Positions 34,121-44,574 of a stretch of DNA of 64,000 nt are shown here, piece after piece. The translations under genes and the position numbers were made by a program. Positions within the stretch are counted from its first letter, which is position 1; each line of letters starts with the position of its first letter. This DNA is from Pseudomonas gingeri (lineage in GTDB: Bacteria; Pseudomonadota; Gammaproteobacteria; Pseudomonadales; Pseudomonadaceae), in contig NZ_JACAOR010000018.1 in the NCBI RefSeq assembly GCF_013386115.1, positions 62,001-126,000 on the forward strand, in the 5' to 3' direction. The notes below the pieces were generated by a model. It was not told the origin of the DNA, ran no database searches, and saw only the letters and a program-made list of their open reading frames with translations.

Positions 34121-35356
34121 ATGACCTCAGCGTACGAACCGCTGCGCCTGCACGTTCCTGAACCCTCAGGCCGTCCCGGTTGCAAGACCGACTTCAGTTA
34201 CCTGCGCCTGACCGATGCCGGCCAGGTCCGCAAACCGCCCATCGACGTCGAACCCGCCGACACCGCCGACCTGGCCAGAGGCCTGATCCGCGTGCTCGAC
34301 GACCAGGGCCAGGCCCTCGGCCCCTGGGCCGAGGACGTGCCGGTGGAGATTCTGCGCAAGGGCATGCGTGCCATGCTCAAGACGCGGATCTTCGACACCC
34401 GCATGGTGGTCGCCCAGCGCCAGAAGAAAATGTCGTTCTACATGCAGAGCCTCGGCGAGGAAGCCATCGGCAGCGCCCAGGCCCTGGCCCTGAACGTCAC
34501 CGACATGTGCTTTCCGACCTATCGCCAGCAAAGCATCCTGATGGCCCGCGAAGTGCCGCTGGTGGACCTGATCTGCCAACTGCTGTCCAACGAGCGCGAT
34601 CCGCTCAAGGGCCGGCAACTGCCGATCATGTATTCGGTCCGCGAACATGGCTTCTTCACCATTTCCGGCAACCTCGCCACCCAGTTCGTCCAGGCCGTCG
34701 GCTGGGGCATGGCCTCGGCGATCAAAGGCGATACCAAGATCGCCTCGGCCTGGATCGGCGACGGCGCCACCGCCGAATCGGACTTCCACACCGCCCTGAC
34801 CTTCGCCCACGTCTACCGCGCCCCGGTGATCCTCAACGTGGTCAACAACCAGTGGGCGATCTCCACCTTCCAGGCCATCGCCGGCGGTGAGGCCACCACC
34901 TTCGCCGGACGTGGCGTGGGCTGCGGTATCGCCTCGCTGCGGGTCGACGGCAACGATTTCATCGCGGTCTATGCCGCCTCCGCCTGGGCCGCCGAACGCG
35001 CCCGGCGCAACCTCGGGCCGACCCTGATCGAGTGGGTGACCTACCGCGCAGGGCCGCACTCCACCTCCGACGATCCGTCCAAGTACCGCCCCGCCGACGA
35101 CTGGAGCCACTTCCCCCTCGGTGACCCGATCACGCGCCTCAAGCAGCACCTGATCGCCATCGGCCAATGGTCCGAAGAAGAACACGCCAGCGTCAGCGCC
35201 GAACTGGAGGCCGAGGTCATCGCCGCCCAGAAAGAAGCCGAGCGCTTCGGCACCCTGGCCGGCGGGCAGATGCCCAGCGCCGCGACCATCTTCGAGGACG
35301 TCTACAAGGAAATGCCCGACCACTTGCGTCGGCAGCGCCAGGAATTGGGGTTATAA
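34121..35356 (+). CDS. bkdA1: Branched-chain 2-oxo acid dehydrogenase E1 alpha
   Basis: 411 residues. The thiamine-diphosphate motif is GDGATAESDFHTALTFA...NN (about 205-235), and the phosphorylation-loop-like region YRAGPHSTSDDPSKYR is typical of the alpha subunit. With BkdA2 it decarboxylates the 2-oxo acids from Leu, Ile and Val. It is first in bkdA1-A2-B-lpdV, which runs with gaps of 0-3 bases. Confidence 0.96.
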   Translation: MTSAYEPLRLHVPEPSGRPGCKTDFSYLRLTDAGQVRKPPIDVEPADTADLARGLIRVLDDQGQALGPWAEDVPVEILRKGMRAMLKTRIFDTRMVVAQRQKKMSFYMQSLGEEAIGSAQALALNVTDMCFPTYRQQSILMAREVPLVDLICQLLSNERDPLKGRQLPIMYSVREHGFFTISGNLATQFVQAVGWGMASAIKGDTKIASAWIGDGATAESDFHTALTFAHVYRAPVILNVVNNQWAISTFQAIAGGEATTFAGRGVGCGIASLRVDGNDFIAVYAASAWAAERARRNLGPTLIEWVTYRAGPHSTSDDPSKYRPADDWSHFPLGDPITRLKQHLIAIGQWSEEEHASVSAELEAEVIAAQKEAERFGTLAGGQMPSAATIFEDVYKEMPDHLRRQRQELGL

Positions 35357-35359
35357 GTC

Positions 35360-36415
35360 ATGAACGATCACAGCAAACTGCAAACGGAGAACGCCGTGGC
35401 GACCAGCACCATGACCATGATCCAGGCCCTGCGCTCGGCCATGGATGTGATGCTCGAGCGCGACGACAACGTGGTGGTGTTCGGCCAGGACGTGGGCTAC
35501 TTCGGCGGCGTGTTCCGCTGCACCGAAGGCCTGCAGGGCAAGTACGGCACCTCGCGGGTATTCGATGCGCCGATCTCGGAAAGCGGGATCGTCGGCGTCG
35601 CGGTCGGCATGGGCGCCTACGGCCTGCGGCCGGTGGCGGAAATCCAGTTCGCCGACTACTTCTACCCGGCCTCCGACCAGATCGTCTCGGAAGCGGCGCG
35701 CCTGCGCTATCGCTCGGCCGGCGAGTTCGTCGCGCCGATGACCCTGCGCATGCCCTGCGGTGGCGGCATCTACGGCGGCCAGACCCACAGCCAGAGCCCG
35801 GAAGCCATGTTCACCCAGGTCTGCGGCCTGCGTACCGTCATGCCGTCCAACCCCTATGACGCCAAGGGCCTGTTGATCGCCGCCATCGAAAACGATGATC
35901 CGGTGATCTTCCTCGAACCCAAGCGCCTGTATAACGGCCCGTTCGACGGCCATCACGACCGCCCGGTAACACCGTGGTCGAAACACCCGGCCAGTGCCGT
36001 GCCCGACGGCTACTACACCGTGCCCCTGGACAGCGCCGCGATTGTCCGCCCGGGCAGCGAGGTGACCATCCTCACCTATGGCACCACCGTCTATGTGGCC
36101 CAGGCCGCCGCCGAGGAAACCGGTGTCGATGCCGAAGTCATCGACCTGCGCAGCCTGTGGCCGCTGGACCTGGAAACCATCGTCAATTCCGTGAAGAAAA
36201 CCCGTCGCTGTGTCGTCGTCCACGAAGCCACGCGCACCTGCGGCTTCGGTGCCGAGCTGATCTCGCTGATCCAGGAGCACTGCTTCCACTACCTGGAAGC
36301 GCCGATCGAGCGCGTCACCGGCTGGGACACGCCCTACCCCCATGCACAGGAGTGGGCGTATTTCCCGGGTCCGGTGCGTGTTGGGGCGGCTTTGAAACGG
36401 GTCATGGAGGTCTGA
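35360..36415 (+). CDS. bkdA2: Branched-chain 2-oxo acid dehydrogenase E1 beta
   Basis: 351 residues. Transketolase pyrimidine-binding domain (NVVVFGQDVGYFGGVFRCTE, then SESGIVGVAVGMGAYG) and C-terminal domain (VTILTYGTTVYVAQAAAEE). It forms the alpha2-beta2 E1 component with BkdA1. Its stop directly abuts the bkdB start. Confidence 0.96.
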   Translation: MNDHSKLQTENAVATSTMTMIQALRSAMDVMLERDDNVVVFGQDVGYFGGVFRCTEGLQGKYGTSRVFDAPISESGIVGVAVGMGAYGLRPVAEIQFADYFYPASDQIVSEAARLRYRSAGEFVAPMTLRMPCGGGIYGGQTHSQSPEAMFTQVCGLRTVMPSNPYDAKGLLIAAIENDDPVIFLEPKRLYNGPFDGHHDRPVTPWSKHPASAVPDGYYTVPLDSAAIVRPGSEVTILTYGTTVYVAQAAAEETGVDAEVIDLRSLWPLDLETIVNSVKKTRRCVVVHEATRTCGFGAELISLIQEHCFHYLEAPIERVTGWDTPYPHAQEWAYFPGPVRVGAALKRVMEV

Positions 36416-37699
36416 ATGGGTACCCACGTCATCAAGATGCCTGACATTGGCGAAGGCATCGCAGAAGTAGAACTGTCCCAGTGGCATGTCCAGGTCGGCG
36501 ACCTGGTGGTCGAGGACCAGGTCCTGGCGGACGTCATGACCGACAAGGCCATGGTCGATATTCCCTCGCCGGTCCACGGCAAGGTGATTTCCCTCGGCGG
36601 CCAGCCGGGTGAAGTCATGGCGGTCGGCAGCATCCTGATCAGCATTGAAGTGGAAGGCGCCGGCAACCTCCGTGAGGGCAGCGAAGCCCCGGCGACCAAG
36701 ACGGCTCCGGCTCCCGCTCCGGTAGCGCAGGCAGCGGTTGCCGAACCGAAAGTCGAAAGCCCGGCCGCCAAGCCCGCGGCCACCCCGGCAGCGGCACGCC
36801 CGGCGCCGGTGGCACGCCAGGCCGATGAACGTCCGCTGGCCTCCCCGGCCGTGCGCAAGCGCGCCTGGGATGCCGGGATCGAATTGCGTTTCGTCCAGGG
36901 TAGCGGCCCGGCGGGACGAATCCTCCACGACGACCTGGACGCCTACCTGGCCCAGGCCGGGCAACCCGTGCAGAGCAGCGGCAGCGGCTATGCCCGACGC
37001 ACCGACGAAGAGCAGATCCCGGTGATCGGCCTGCGCCGCAAGATCGCCCAGCGCATGCAGGACGCCAAGCGCCGTGCCGCGCACTTCAGCTATGTCGAGG
37101 AAGTCGATGTCACGGCCCTCGAAGAACTGCGCGTGCACCTGAACCACAAGCACGGCGACAGCCGCGGCAAGCTGACCCTGCTGCCGTTCCTCGTGCGGGC
37201 GCTGGTCGTGGCCCTGCGCGACTTCCCGCAGATCAACGTGCGCTACGACGATGAAGCCCAGGTCATCACCCGCCACGGCGCGGTGCATGTCGGCGTCGCC
37301 GCGCAGACCGACGGCGGCCTCATGGTGCCGGTGGTACGGCATGCCGAAAGCCTCAACCTGTGGGGCACCGCGGACGAGATCAACCGCCTGGCCAAGGCCG
37401 CCCGCACGGGCAAGGCCACGCGCGAGGAAATGTCCGGCTCGACCATCACCCTGACCAGCCTCGGTGCCCTCGGCGGCATCGTCAGCACGCCGGTGCTGAA
37501 CCTGCCGGAAGTCGCCATCGTCGGCGTCAACCGCATTGTCGAGCGGCCCGTGGTGATCAAGGGCCAGATCGTCATTCGCAAGATGATGAACCTTTCCAGT
37601 TCCTTCGATCACCGCGTGGTCGACGGCATGGACGCGGCGCAATTCATCCAGGCCATTCGCGGCCTGCTCGAACAACCCGCCTGCCTGTTTGTGGAGTGA
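36416..37699 (+). CDS. bkdB: Branched-chain 2-oxo acid dehydrogenase E2 (lipoyl transacylase)
   Basis: 427 residues. One lipoyl domain with the modified lysine in VMTDKAMVDIPSP (about 40), a proline/alanine-rich flexible linker, a peripheral-subunit-binding domain (ASPAVRKRAWDAGIELRFVQ), and the catalytic domain ending with the active-site SFDHRVVDGMDAAQF. It transfers the acyl group to CoA and forms the core of the complex. Confidence 0.96.
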   Translation: MGTHVIKMPDIGEGIAEVELSQWHVQVGDLVVEDQVLADVMTDKAMVDIPSPVHGKVISLGGQPGEVMAVGSILISIEVEGAGNLREGSEAPATKTAPAPAPVAQAAVAEPKVESPAAKPAATPAAARPAPVARQADERPLASPAVRKRAWDAGIELRFVQGSGPAGRILHDDLDAYLAQAGQPVQSSGSGYARRTDEEQIPVIGLRRKIAQRMQDAKRRAAHFSYVEEVDVTALEELRVHLNHKHGDSRGKLTLLPFLVRALVVALRDFPQINVRYDDEAQVITRHGAVHVGVAAQTDGGLMVPVVRHAESLNLWGTADEINRLAKAARTGKATREEMSGSTITLTSLGALGGIVSTPVLNLPEVAIVGVNRIVERPVVIKGQIVIRKMMNLSSSFDHRVVDGMDAAQFIQAIRGLLEQPACLFVE

Positions 37700-37701
37700 C
37701 C

Positions 37702-39090
<1,389 letters not shown>

Positions 39091-39123
39091 TGGCGTACCC
39101 GTTTCAACCGACTGACACCACCC

Positions 39124-39440
39124 CATGTAGGAGCAGGGCTTGCCAGCGATGAGGCCCTCAAGCCTTGCAGCGTCAGGACTGACGCCTTCGCGGGCAAGCC
39201 CGCTCCCACAGGGTTGCAATCTTGTGCTCAGCCAGGCGCCTTTGTGGGAGCTGGCTTGCCAGCGAAGAGGCCCTCAAGCCTTGTAGCGTCAGGACTGACG
39301 ACTTCGCGGGCAAGCCCACTCCCACAAGGTCCGTGCCGGGTTGCAATCTTGTGCCCAGCCAGGCGCCTTTGTGGGAGCTGGCTTGCCAGCGATGAGGCCC
39401 TCAAGCCTTGCATCGTCAGGACTGACGACATTGCTCCTAC
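39124..39440. repeat. Three tandem REP/BIME-like units
   Basis: Three units built around GGAGCxGGxCTTGCCAGCGA and the inverse CGGGCAAGCCCxCTCCCAC, each with GAGGCCCTCAAGCCTTG and TCAGGACTGACG. The second and third are joined in a direct repeat with a period of 127 bases (GTTGCAATCTTGTG at 39213 and 39340). This fills the 395-base gap between lpdV and the aldolase gene; there is no gene here. Confidence 0.85.
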
Positions 39441-39485
39441 AGTGGCGTGTCGTATACACAACTCCCGGCGCTCATTCGAAAAGCA

Positions 39486-40322
39486 TCAATCCCGATAATC
39501 CGGCGCCACCCGATCCAGCAGGCGCAGCATCGCCGACCACGCCAGCTCCATGGCGTCCGGGTCGGTCAGTTGCCCTTCCTCCACCGGCCGCCCCGGATCG
39601 TTGAACTGGCGCTCGGTATGCGCACAGACTTCATGGGACGGCAACACCAGCTCGCCACAGGCCTGGGCGGTGACCTGGATCTGGCAAGCCTTTTCCAGGT
39701 AGTACATGCGCAGGAACGCCTGGCCCACCGTCTCGCCCACGCTCAACAAACCGTGATTGCGCAGCACCATCACCGACTTGTCCCCCAGGTCGTGCACCAG
39801 CCGTGCCTGCTCATCCATGTCCAGCGCTACGCCTTCATAGTCGTGGTAAGCCGTGCGTCCGTAGAACTCCATGGAGATCTGGTTCACCGGCAGCAGCCCG
39901 CACTTGAGGGCCGCCACCGCGCAACCGGCCCTAGTATGGGTGTGCAGCACACAGTGGGCATCCTTGCGCGCGCCATGGATCGCACTGTGGATCACGAAGC
40001 CGGCCGGATTCACCGGGTACGGCGAATCCTCCACCGCCCGGCCGTCCAGATCGATCTTCACCAGGCTCGACGCGGTGATCTCCTCGAACATCAGTCCGTA
40101 GGGGTTGATCAGGAAATGGTGATCCGGCCCGGGCAGGCGCAGGGAGATATGGGTGAAGATCAGGTCGGTCATGCGAAAGTGCGCAACCAGGCGATAACAG
40201 GCCGCCAGTTGCTCGCGCAATTGGCGCTCGATGGCTGCCGGCGCGGCAGCGGTATGCAGAAGGTCGTTCAAGCGGAGGACTCCCTCAGGCAGGTGGATCG
40301 GCTCAGGCCGACGGTGCGCCAC
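39486..40322 (-). CDS. Class II aldolase/adducin-family protein
   Basis: 278 residues. Metal-ligand motif HTHTRAG with the following acidic segment, upstream NPYGLMFEEIT and downstream VLRNHGLLSVGE, which supplies the third histidine. The family includes fuculose- and ribulose-phosphate aldolases and decarboxylases; the substrate cannot be read from sequence. A divergent reductase gene follows after 180 bases. Confidence 0.85.
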   Translation of the reverse strand: MAHRRPEPIHLPEGVLRLNDLLHTAAAPAAIERQLREQLAACYRLVAHFRMTDLIFTHISLRLPGPDHHFLINPYGLMFEEITASSLVKIDLDGRAVEDSPYPVNPAGFVIHSAIHGARKDAHCVLHTHTRAGCAVAALKCGLLPVNQISMEFYGRTAYHDYEGVALDMDEQARLVHDLGDKSVMVLRNHGLLSVGETVGQAFLRMYYLEKACQIQVTAQACGELVLPSHEVCAHTERQFNDPGRPVEEGQLTDPDAMELAWSAMLRLLDRVAPDYRD

Positions 40323-40509
40323 GGCAGCGCCCGACCCTGGCTACTTTACTGGCTTGCCCACACATTGAAAGGCCCTTGGTGTTCTGATTTGTGAGCATCC
40401 GATATCTTTAATAGTAAAAATATAAGTTGATTTTTTACTACAGGTAAATTTTCATACAAGAACAATAACAACTGCCCGGCCTCGATTCCGGGCCGCCCGG
40501 AGTGTCGCC

Positions 40510-42471
40510 ATGCCGTCGTCCCCGCACGCCTTCGCCCACCTGTTCGAACCGTTGCAACTGCGCGGCAAGCGCCTGAAGAACCGCATCATGTCCAGCGGGC
40601 ACGACACCTCCATGCCGACCGACAACCTGGTCAACGAACAGTTGATCGCCTATCACCGGGCTCGCGCCGAGGGCGGCGTCGGCCTGATCGTGCTGCAGGT
40701 GGCCGGGGTCCACGACAGTGCGCGCTACACCTCCCATGTATTGATGGCCACCGACGATGCCTGCATCGACGGCTACCGGCGGCTGGCCGAGGTCTGTCAT
40801 GCACAGGGCACGGTCGTGCTGTCCCAGGTATTTCATCCCGGCCGGGAAATCATGGAGTCCAGCGACGGCTTGCTGGCCGTCGCCTACTCGGCGTCCAGCG
40901 TGCCCAACGAGCGCTTCCGGGTCATGCCCCGGGCGCTGGACCAGACGATGATCGACGAGATCGTCAGCGGTTATGCCGCCGCCGCCCGGCGCCTGCACCG
41001 GGCCGGCATCGACGGCGTGGAGGTGGTCGCCAGCCACGGCTACCTGCCGGCGCAATTTCTCAACCCACGGGTCAACCGGCGTACCGACGGCTACAACGGC
41101 GACCTCGACCAGCGCCTGCGTTTCCTGCGGGAAGTGATTGCGGCAATACGGGCGGCCAGCGACCCGCAGTTCATCATCGGCCTGCGGATCTGCGCCGACG
41201 AGCGCGATCCCGAAGGCCTGACCGAAGACGAATCCCTGGCCGCCGTGGTGCGACTGCAAGGTGAACTGGACTACGTGCACATCGTCGCCGGCACCTCGGC
41301 CTCCCTTGGCGGTGCGATACATATCGTGCCGCCGATGGCCATCGAGGCGGCGTACCTGGCGAAGGAAGCCGGGACCTTCAAGGCCAGTCTGTCGATTCCG
41401 CTGTTCGTGACGGGGCGGATCAACCAACCCCAGGAAGCCGAGCTGATCATTGCCCGCGGCCAGGCGGACGTGTGCGGCATGACCCGCGCACTGATCTGTG
41501 ATCCGCAGATGCCGAACAAGACCGACAGCGGCCACAGCGAAGACGTCCGCGCCTGTATTGCCTGCAACCAGGCCTGCATCGGCCACTTCCACAAGGGCCT
41601 GCCGATCAGTTGCATCCAGCATCCGGAAACCGGTCGCGAGTTGCAGTACGGACAGTTGATCGCCACGGCCAGACGCCAGCGGGTGATGGTGGTCGGCGGC
41701 GGCCCCGCGGGGATGAAGGCCGCGGCCGTCGCGGCTCAACGCGGCCATGAGGTGACGCTGTACGAAGCCGGGTCGCAACTGGGCGGCCAGGTCCTGCTGG
41801 CGCAGTTGCTGCCACGACGCAGCGAGTTCGGCGGCGCCAGCACCAACCTGCAACGGGAGATGGAGCTGGCAGGCGTGCGGGTACTGCGCAATACCCGGGT
41901 CGACCGGGCGCTGGTGGAGCGCGAGCGGCCGGACCAGGTGATCGTCGCCACGGGGGCCGAACCCTACTGGCCGCCGTTCGAGCGCGGCGGCGAACTGCAG
42001 GTGGTGGATGCCTGGCAGGTGCTGCGTGACGAGGTGCCGATCGGTCGTTCGGTGGTGGTGGTCGACTGGCGTTGCGACTGGATCGGCCCGGGGATTGCCG
42101 AGCGACTGGTGCGCGCCGGGCATCAGGTACGGCTGGCGGTCAACGGCACCCATTGCGGCGAGAACCTGCCCCTCTATGTGCGCGATCAACTGGCGGGCGA
42201 ACTGCACCGCCTAGGCATTGCCATCACCCCCTATGCCCGGCTCTATGGTTGCGACGACAGCACCGTGTACCTGCAACACACCGCCAGCGGCGAGCCGATG
42301 CTGTTCGAGGACGTCGATACCCTGGTGCTGTGCCAGGGCCATCAACCGGTCGACACCCTCGGCGACCAGTTGCAGGGGCTGGTGGAATTTCGCCGGATCG
42401 GCGACTGCCTGGCGCCGCGTACGGTGGAAGAAGCGATCTACGAGGGCCTGAAGGTGGCCTGGGAGATCTGA
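40510..42471 (+). CDS. Old-yellow-enzyme/2,4-dienoyl-CoA-reductase-type iron-sulfur flavoprotein
   Basis: 653 residues. The N-terminal FMN barrel begins LFEPLQLRGKRLKNRIM and continues through GVEVVASHGYLPAQFLNP. The 4Fe-4S cluster cysteines are in CIACNQACIGHFHKGLPISC. The C-terminal half has an FAD-binding motif (VMVVGGGPAGMKAAAVAA) and a second nucleotide-binding fold. The architecture is that of 2,4-dienoyl-CoA reductase or trimethylamine dehydrogenase. The substrate is unknown. Downstream lies a REP palindrome. Confidence 0.88.
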   Translation: MPSSPHAFAHLFEPLQLRGKRLKNRIMSSGHDTSMPTDNLVNEQLIAYHRARAEGGVGLIVLQVAGVHDSARYTSHVLMATDDACIDGYRRLAEVCHAQGTVVLSQVFHPGREIMESSDGLLAVAYSASSVPNERFRVMPRALDQTMIDEIVSGYAAAARRLHRAGIDGVEVVASHGYLPAQFLNPRVNRRTDGYNGDLDQRLRFLREVIAAIRAASDPQFIIGLRICADERDPEGLTEDESLAAVVRLQGELDYVHIVAGTSASLGGAIHIVPPMAIEAAYLAKEAGTFKASLSIPLFVTGRINQPQEAELIIARGQADVCGMTRALICDPQMPNKTDSGHSEDVRACIACNQACIGHFHKGLPISCIQHPETGRELQYGQLIATARRQRVMVVGGGPAGMKAAAVAAQRGHEVTLYEAGSQLGGQVLLAQLLPRRSEFGGASTNLQREMELAGVRVLRNTRVDRALVERERPDQVIVATGAEPYWPPFERGGELQVVDAWQVLRDEVPIGRSVVVVDWRCDWIGPGIAERLVRAGHQVRLAVNGTHCGENLPLYVRDQLAGELHRLGIAITPYARLYGCDDSTVYLQHTASGEPMLFEDVDTLVLCQGHQPVDTLGDQLQGLVEFRRIGDCLAPRTVEEAIYEGLKVAWEI

Positions 42472-42489
42472 TACCCCACACCATCCCCT

Positions 42490-42577
42490 GTAGGAACCGG
42501 CTTGCCGGCGATGAGGCCCCCGAACCTTGCATCGCCCCTCGGGACGCCATCGCCAGCAAGCCGGCTCCTACAAGGTT
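42490..42577. repeat. REP palindrome pair
   Basis: TGTAGGAACCGGCTTGCCGGCGA and, inverted 50 bases on, CGCCAGCAAGCCGGCTCCTACA form a long hairpin between two co-directional genes. It is probably an mRNA-stabilising or terminating REP element. Confidence 0.8.
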
Positions 42578-42641
42578 TCGTTGCACCTCAATAAGCACCA
42601 AGTGCCTTATACTGCGGCCCTTTCAAGGATCGGAGCTGGTC

Positions 42642-43238
42642 ATGAGCAACGCCCCAACGCCCGCCGGCGACAGCACCGCAGCGGGCCCGCAGTTTCTCGG
42701 CACGCGTATTCGCGGCCTGCGCAAAAGGCGCGGCATGACCCTGACCGAACTGGCGACCCAGGCCGAGCTCACCGCCGGCTACATCAGCCAACTGGAACGC
42801 AACCTCGCCTACCCGTCGATCCCGGCCCTGTTCAATATCGCCCGCAGCCTGGGCGTGACCATCCAGTGGTTCTTCGCCAGCGAAGCCACCACCGCTCCCG
42901 AAGACAACGGCTATGTGGTGCGCAAGAACAGCCGCCTGAGCGTGCACTACGAGGACGGCATCGTCGACCAGTTGCTGACCCCGCAACCCAACCGCCAGCT
43001 GGAAATCCTCCACTCGCGCTTCCCGCCGGGCACCTACAGCCAGCAAAGCTACAGCCATGAAGGCGAGGAAGCCGGCTACCTGTTGTCCGGCGTCTTCGAA
43101 CTGTGGGTCGGCGAGCGGCATTTCCTGCTGGCCGAAGGCGACAGTTTCAGCTTCTCCAGCCAGGAACCGCACCGCTACGGCAACCCCGGCGATGTCGAGG
43201 CCGTGGTCATCTGGGTCATCACCCCGCCAACGTTCTAA
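42642..43238 (+). CDS. XRE-cupin transcriptional regulator
   Basis: 198 residues from ATG 42642. An N-terminal helix-turn-helix of the XRE type (GTRIRGLRKRRGMTLTELAT, then YISQLERNLAYPSIP) is fused to a C-terminal cupin (EEAGYLLSGVFELWVGER, SFSFSSQEPHRYGNP). The family senses small metabolites and controls neighbouring catabolic genes. It may regulate the reductase/aldolase pair just upstream. Confidence 0.85.
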   Translation: MSNAPTPAGDSTAAGPQFLGTRIRGLRKRRGMTLTELATQAELTAGYISQLERNLAYPSIPALFNIARSLGVTIQWFFASEATTAPEDNGYVVRKNSRLSVHYEDGIVDQLLTPQPNRQLEILHSRFPPGTYSQQSYSHEGEEAGYLLSGVFELWVGERHFLLAEGDSFSFSSQEPHRYGNPGDVEAVVIWVITPPTF

Positions 43239-43254
43239 CGGAAAAGGTATCGCC

Positions 43255-44352
43255 ATGAGCACGGAACAAGCACCCGCGCTGAAGGAAATCTTCAACAGCG
43301 AACGCCTGCAGCATATCGCCAGCGAAATGCGCGCGGTGTACCCCGATTTCGACAGTGCCGGCTTTCTCGGCCTGACCCACCAGGGCCTGGACGAACTGTC
43401 GATCATGCAGCGCCTGGCCAGGGTCAGCGAGAGCCTGCACGCCGTGCTGCCACTGACCTACAAGCAATCGCTCAAGGTGTTGCGCCAGCTCGCCCCGCGC
43501 CTCAACAGCAGCTTTGTCACCCTGTGCCTGCCGCATTATGTCGCCAGCTACGGGGCGAAGGATTTCGATCTGTCGATGGAGGCCCTGAAGTACTTCACCA
43601 CCTTCGGCTCCGCCGAATTCGCCATCCGCCACTTCCTGCTCAACGATTTCGAACGCACCCTGGCAGTGATGGAAAGCTGGGCCTCGGACACCAACGAACA
43701 TGTCCGGCGCCTCGCCAGCGAAGGTTCGCGACCGCGCCTGCCGTGGTCGTTCCGACTGGCACGGATCCAGGCCGACCCAAGCCTGGCCGCCGGCATACTC
43801 GAGCGACTCAAGAGCGATGACAGCCTGTACGTGCGCAAGTCGGTGGCCAATCACCTCAACGATATCACCAAGGAACATCCCGACTGGGTGCTGGACCTGA
43901 TCGAAGGCTGGTCGCTGGAAGACCCACGTACCGCCTGGATCGCCCGACATGCCCTGCGCAGCCTGATCAAGCAGGGCAATCCACGGGCCCTGGCGCTGAT
44001 GGGCGCAGGCGCCAAGGCCCAGGTCGAGGTGCTGGAACTGAAGGTCGAGCCGGCAGTGATCCGCCTTGGCGACAGCGTCACCCTCTCCTTCACCCTGGCC
44101 TCCACGGCACCGGCCAGCCAGAAGCTGGTGATCGACTACGGCATCGACTACGTGAAGGCCAACGGCGGCACCTCGACCAAGGTCTTCAAGCTCAAGACCC
44201 TGCACCTGGCCGCGGGCGCGAGCGAAACCCTGAGTCGGCGCCAGCACATTCGTGAACTGACCACCCGCAAGCACTACAGCGGCCATCACGCGGTGCACCT
44301 GCTGATCAATGGCGAGCGCCTGGGCAGCAGCGGCTTCGATATTCTCGAATAA
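43255..44352 (+). CDS. alkC: AlkC-type 3-methyladenine DNA glycosylase with Ig-like domain
   Basis: 365 residues. The first about 245 residues are alpha-helical HEAT-like repeats (ESWASDTNEHVRRLASEGSR, LKSDDSLYVRKSVANHL) of the AlkC/AlkD superfamily. The last about 100 residues (VLELKVEPAVIRLGDSVTLS onward) look like the immunoglobulin-like domain described for the longer AlkC group. It removes alkylated adenines without base flipping. It lies 16 bases downstream of the XRE-cupin gene. Confidence 0.85.
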   Translation: MSTEQAPALKEIFNSERLQHIASEMRAVYPDFDSAGFLGLTHQGLDELSIMQRLARVSESLHAVLPLTYKQSLKVLRQLAPRLNSSFVTLCLPHYVASYGAKDFDLSMEALKYFTTFGSAEFAIRHFLLNDFERTLAVMESWASDTNEHVRRLASEGSRPRLPWSFRLARIQADPSLAAGILERLKSDDSLYVRKSVANHLNDITKEHPDWVLDLIEGWSLEDPRTAWIARHALRSLIKQGNPRALALMGAGAKAQVEVLELKVEPAVIRLGDSVTLSFTLASTAPASQKLVIDYGIDYVKANGGTSTKVFKLKTLHLAAGASETLSRRQHIRELTTRKHYSGHHAVHLLINGERLGSSGFDILE

Positions 44353-44384
44353 ACTCCCTGGAGCCAGCTTGCAGGCACACCGCG

Positions 44385-44495
44385 TTATCGTTCATCGCTG
44401 GCAAGCCAGCTCCCACAAGGTTTCAGGCACGACGCTATTTTGCGGTGAGACACCGACCCGTGGGAGCCGGCTTGCTGGCGATGGCGATCTCAAGG
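44385..44495. repeat. REP-like inverted repeat
   Basis: ATCGCTGGCAAGCCAGCTCCCACA and, inverted, TGGGAGCCGGCTTGCTGGCGAT flank about 45 bases between alkC and the permease gene. It is the same REP family as at 39124 and 42490. Confidence 0.8.
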
Positions 44496-44574
44496 TCGGC
44501 GCCTACCGATTGTGCTTCACGCAACTGAAGGGTGTTGCAGTAGAATCGCCGCCTAATTTTTTCAGGGCCCCGCC

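Noticed and set aside
35351..37675. Long minus-strand frame opposite bkdA2-bkdB
   Set aside because: The plus strand carries complete, motif-bearing bkd genes; the antisense frame has no recognisable domain.
39214..39498. Repetitive small protein encoded across the REP cluster
   Set aside because: The repeat is explained at DNA level by REP units; no RBS and no coding bias.
40438..42207. Long minus-strand frame opposite the old-yellow-enzyme-type gene
   Set aside because: Shadow of a clear flavoprotein gene with FMN, iron-sulfur and FAD motifs.
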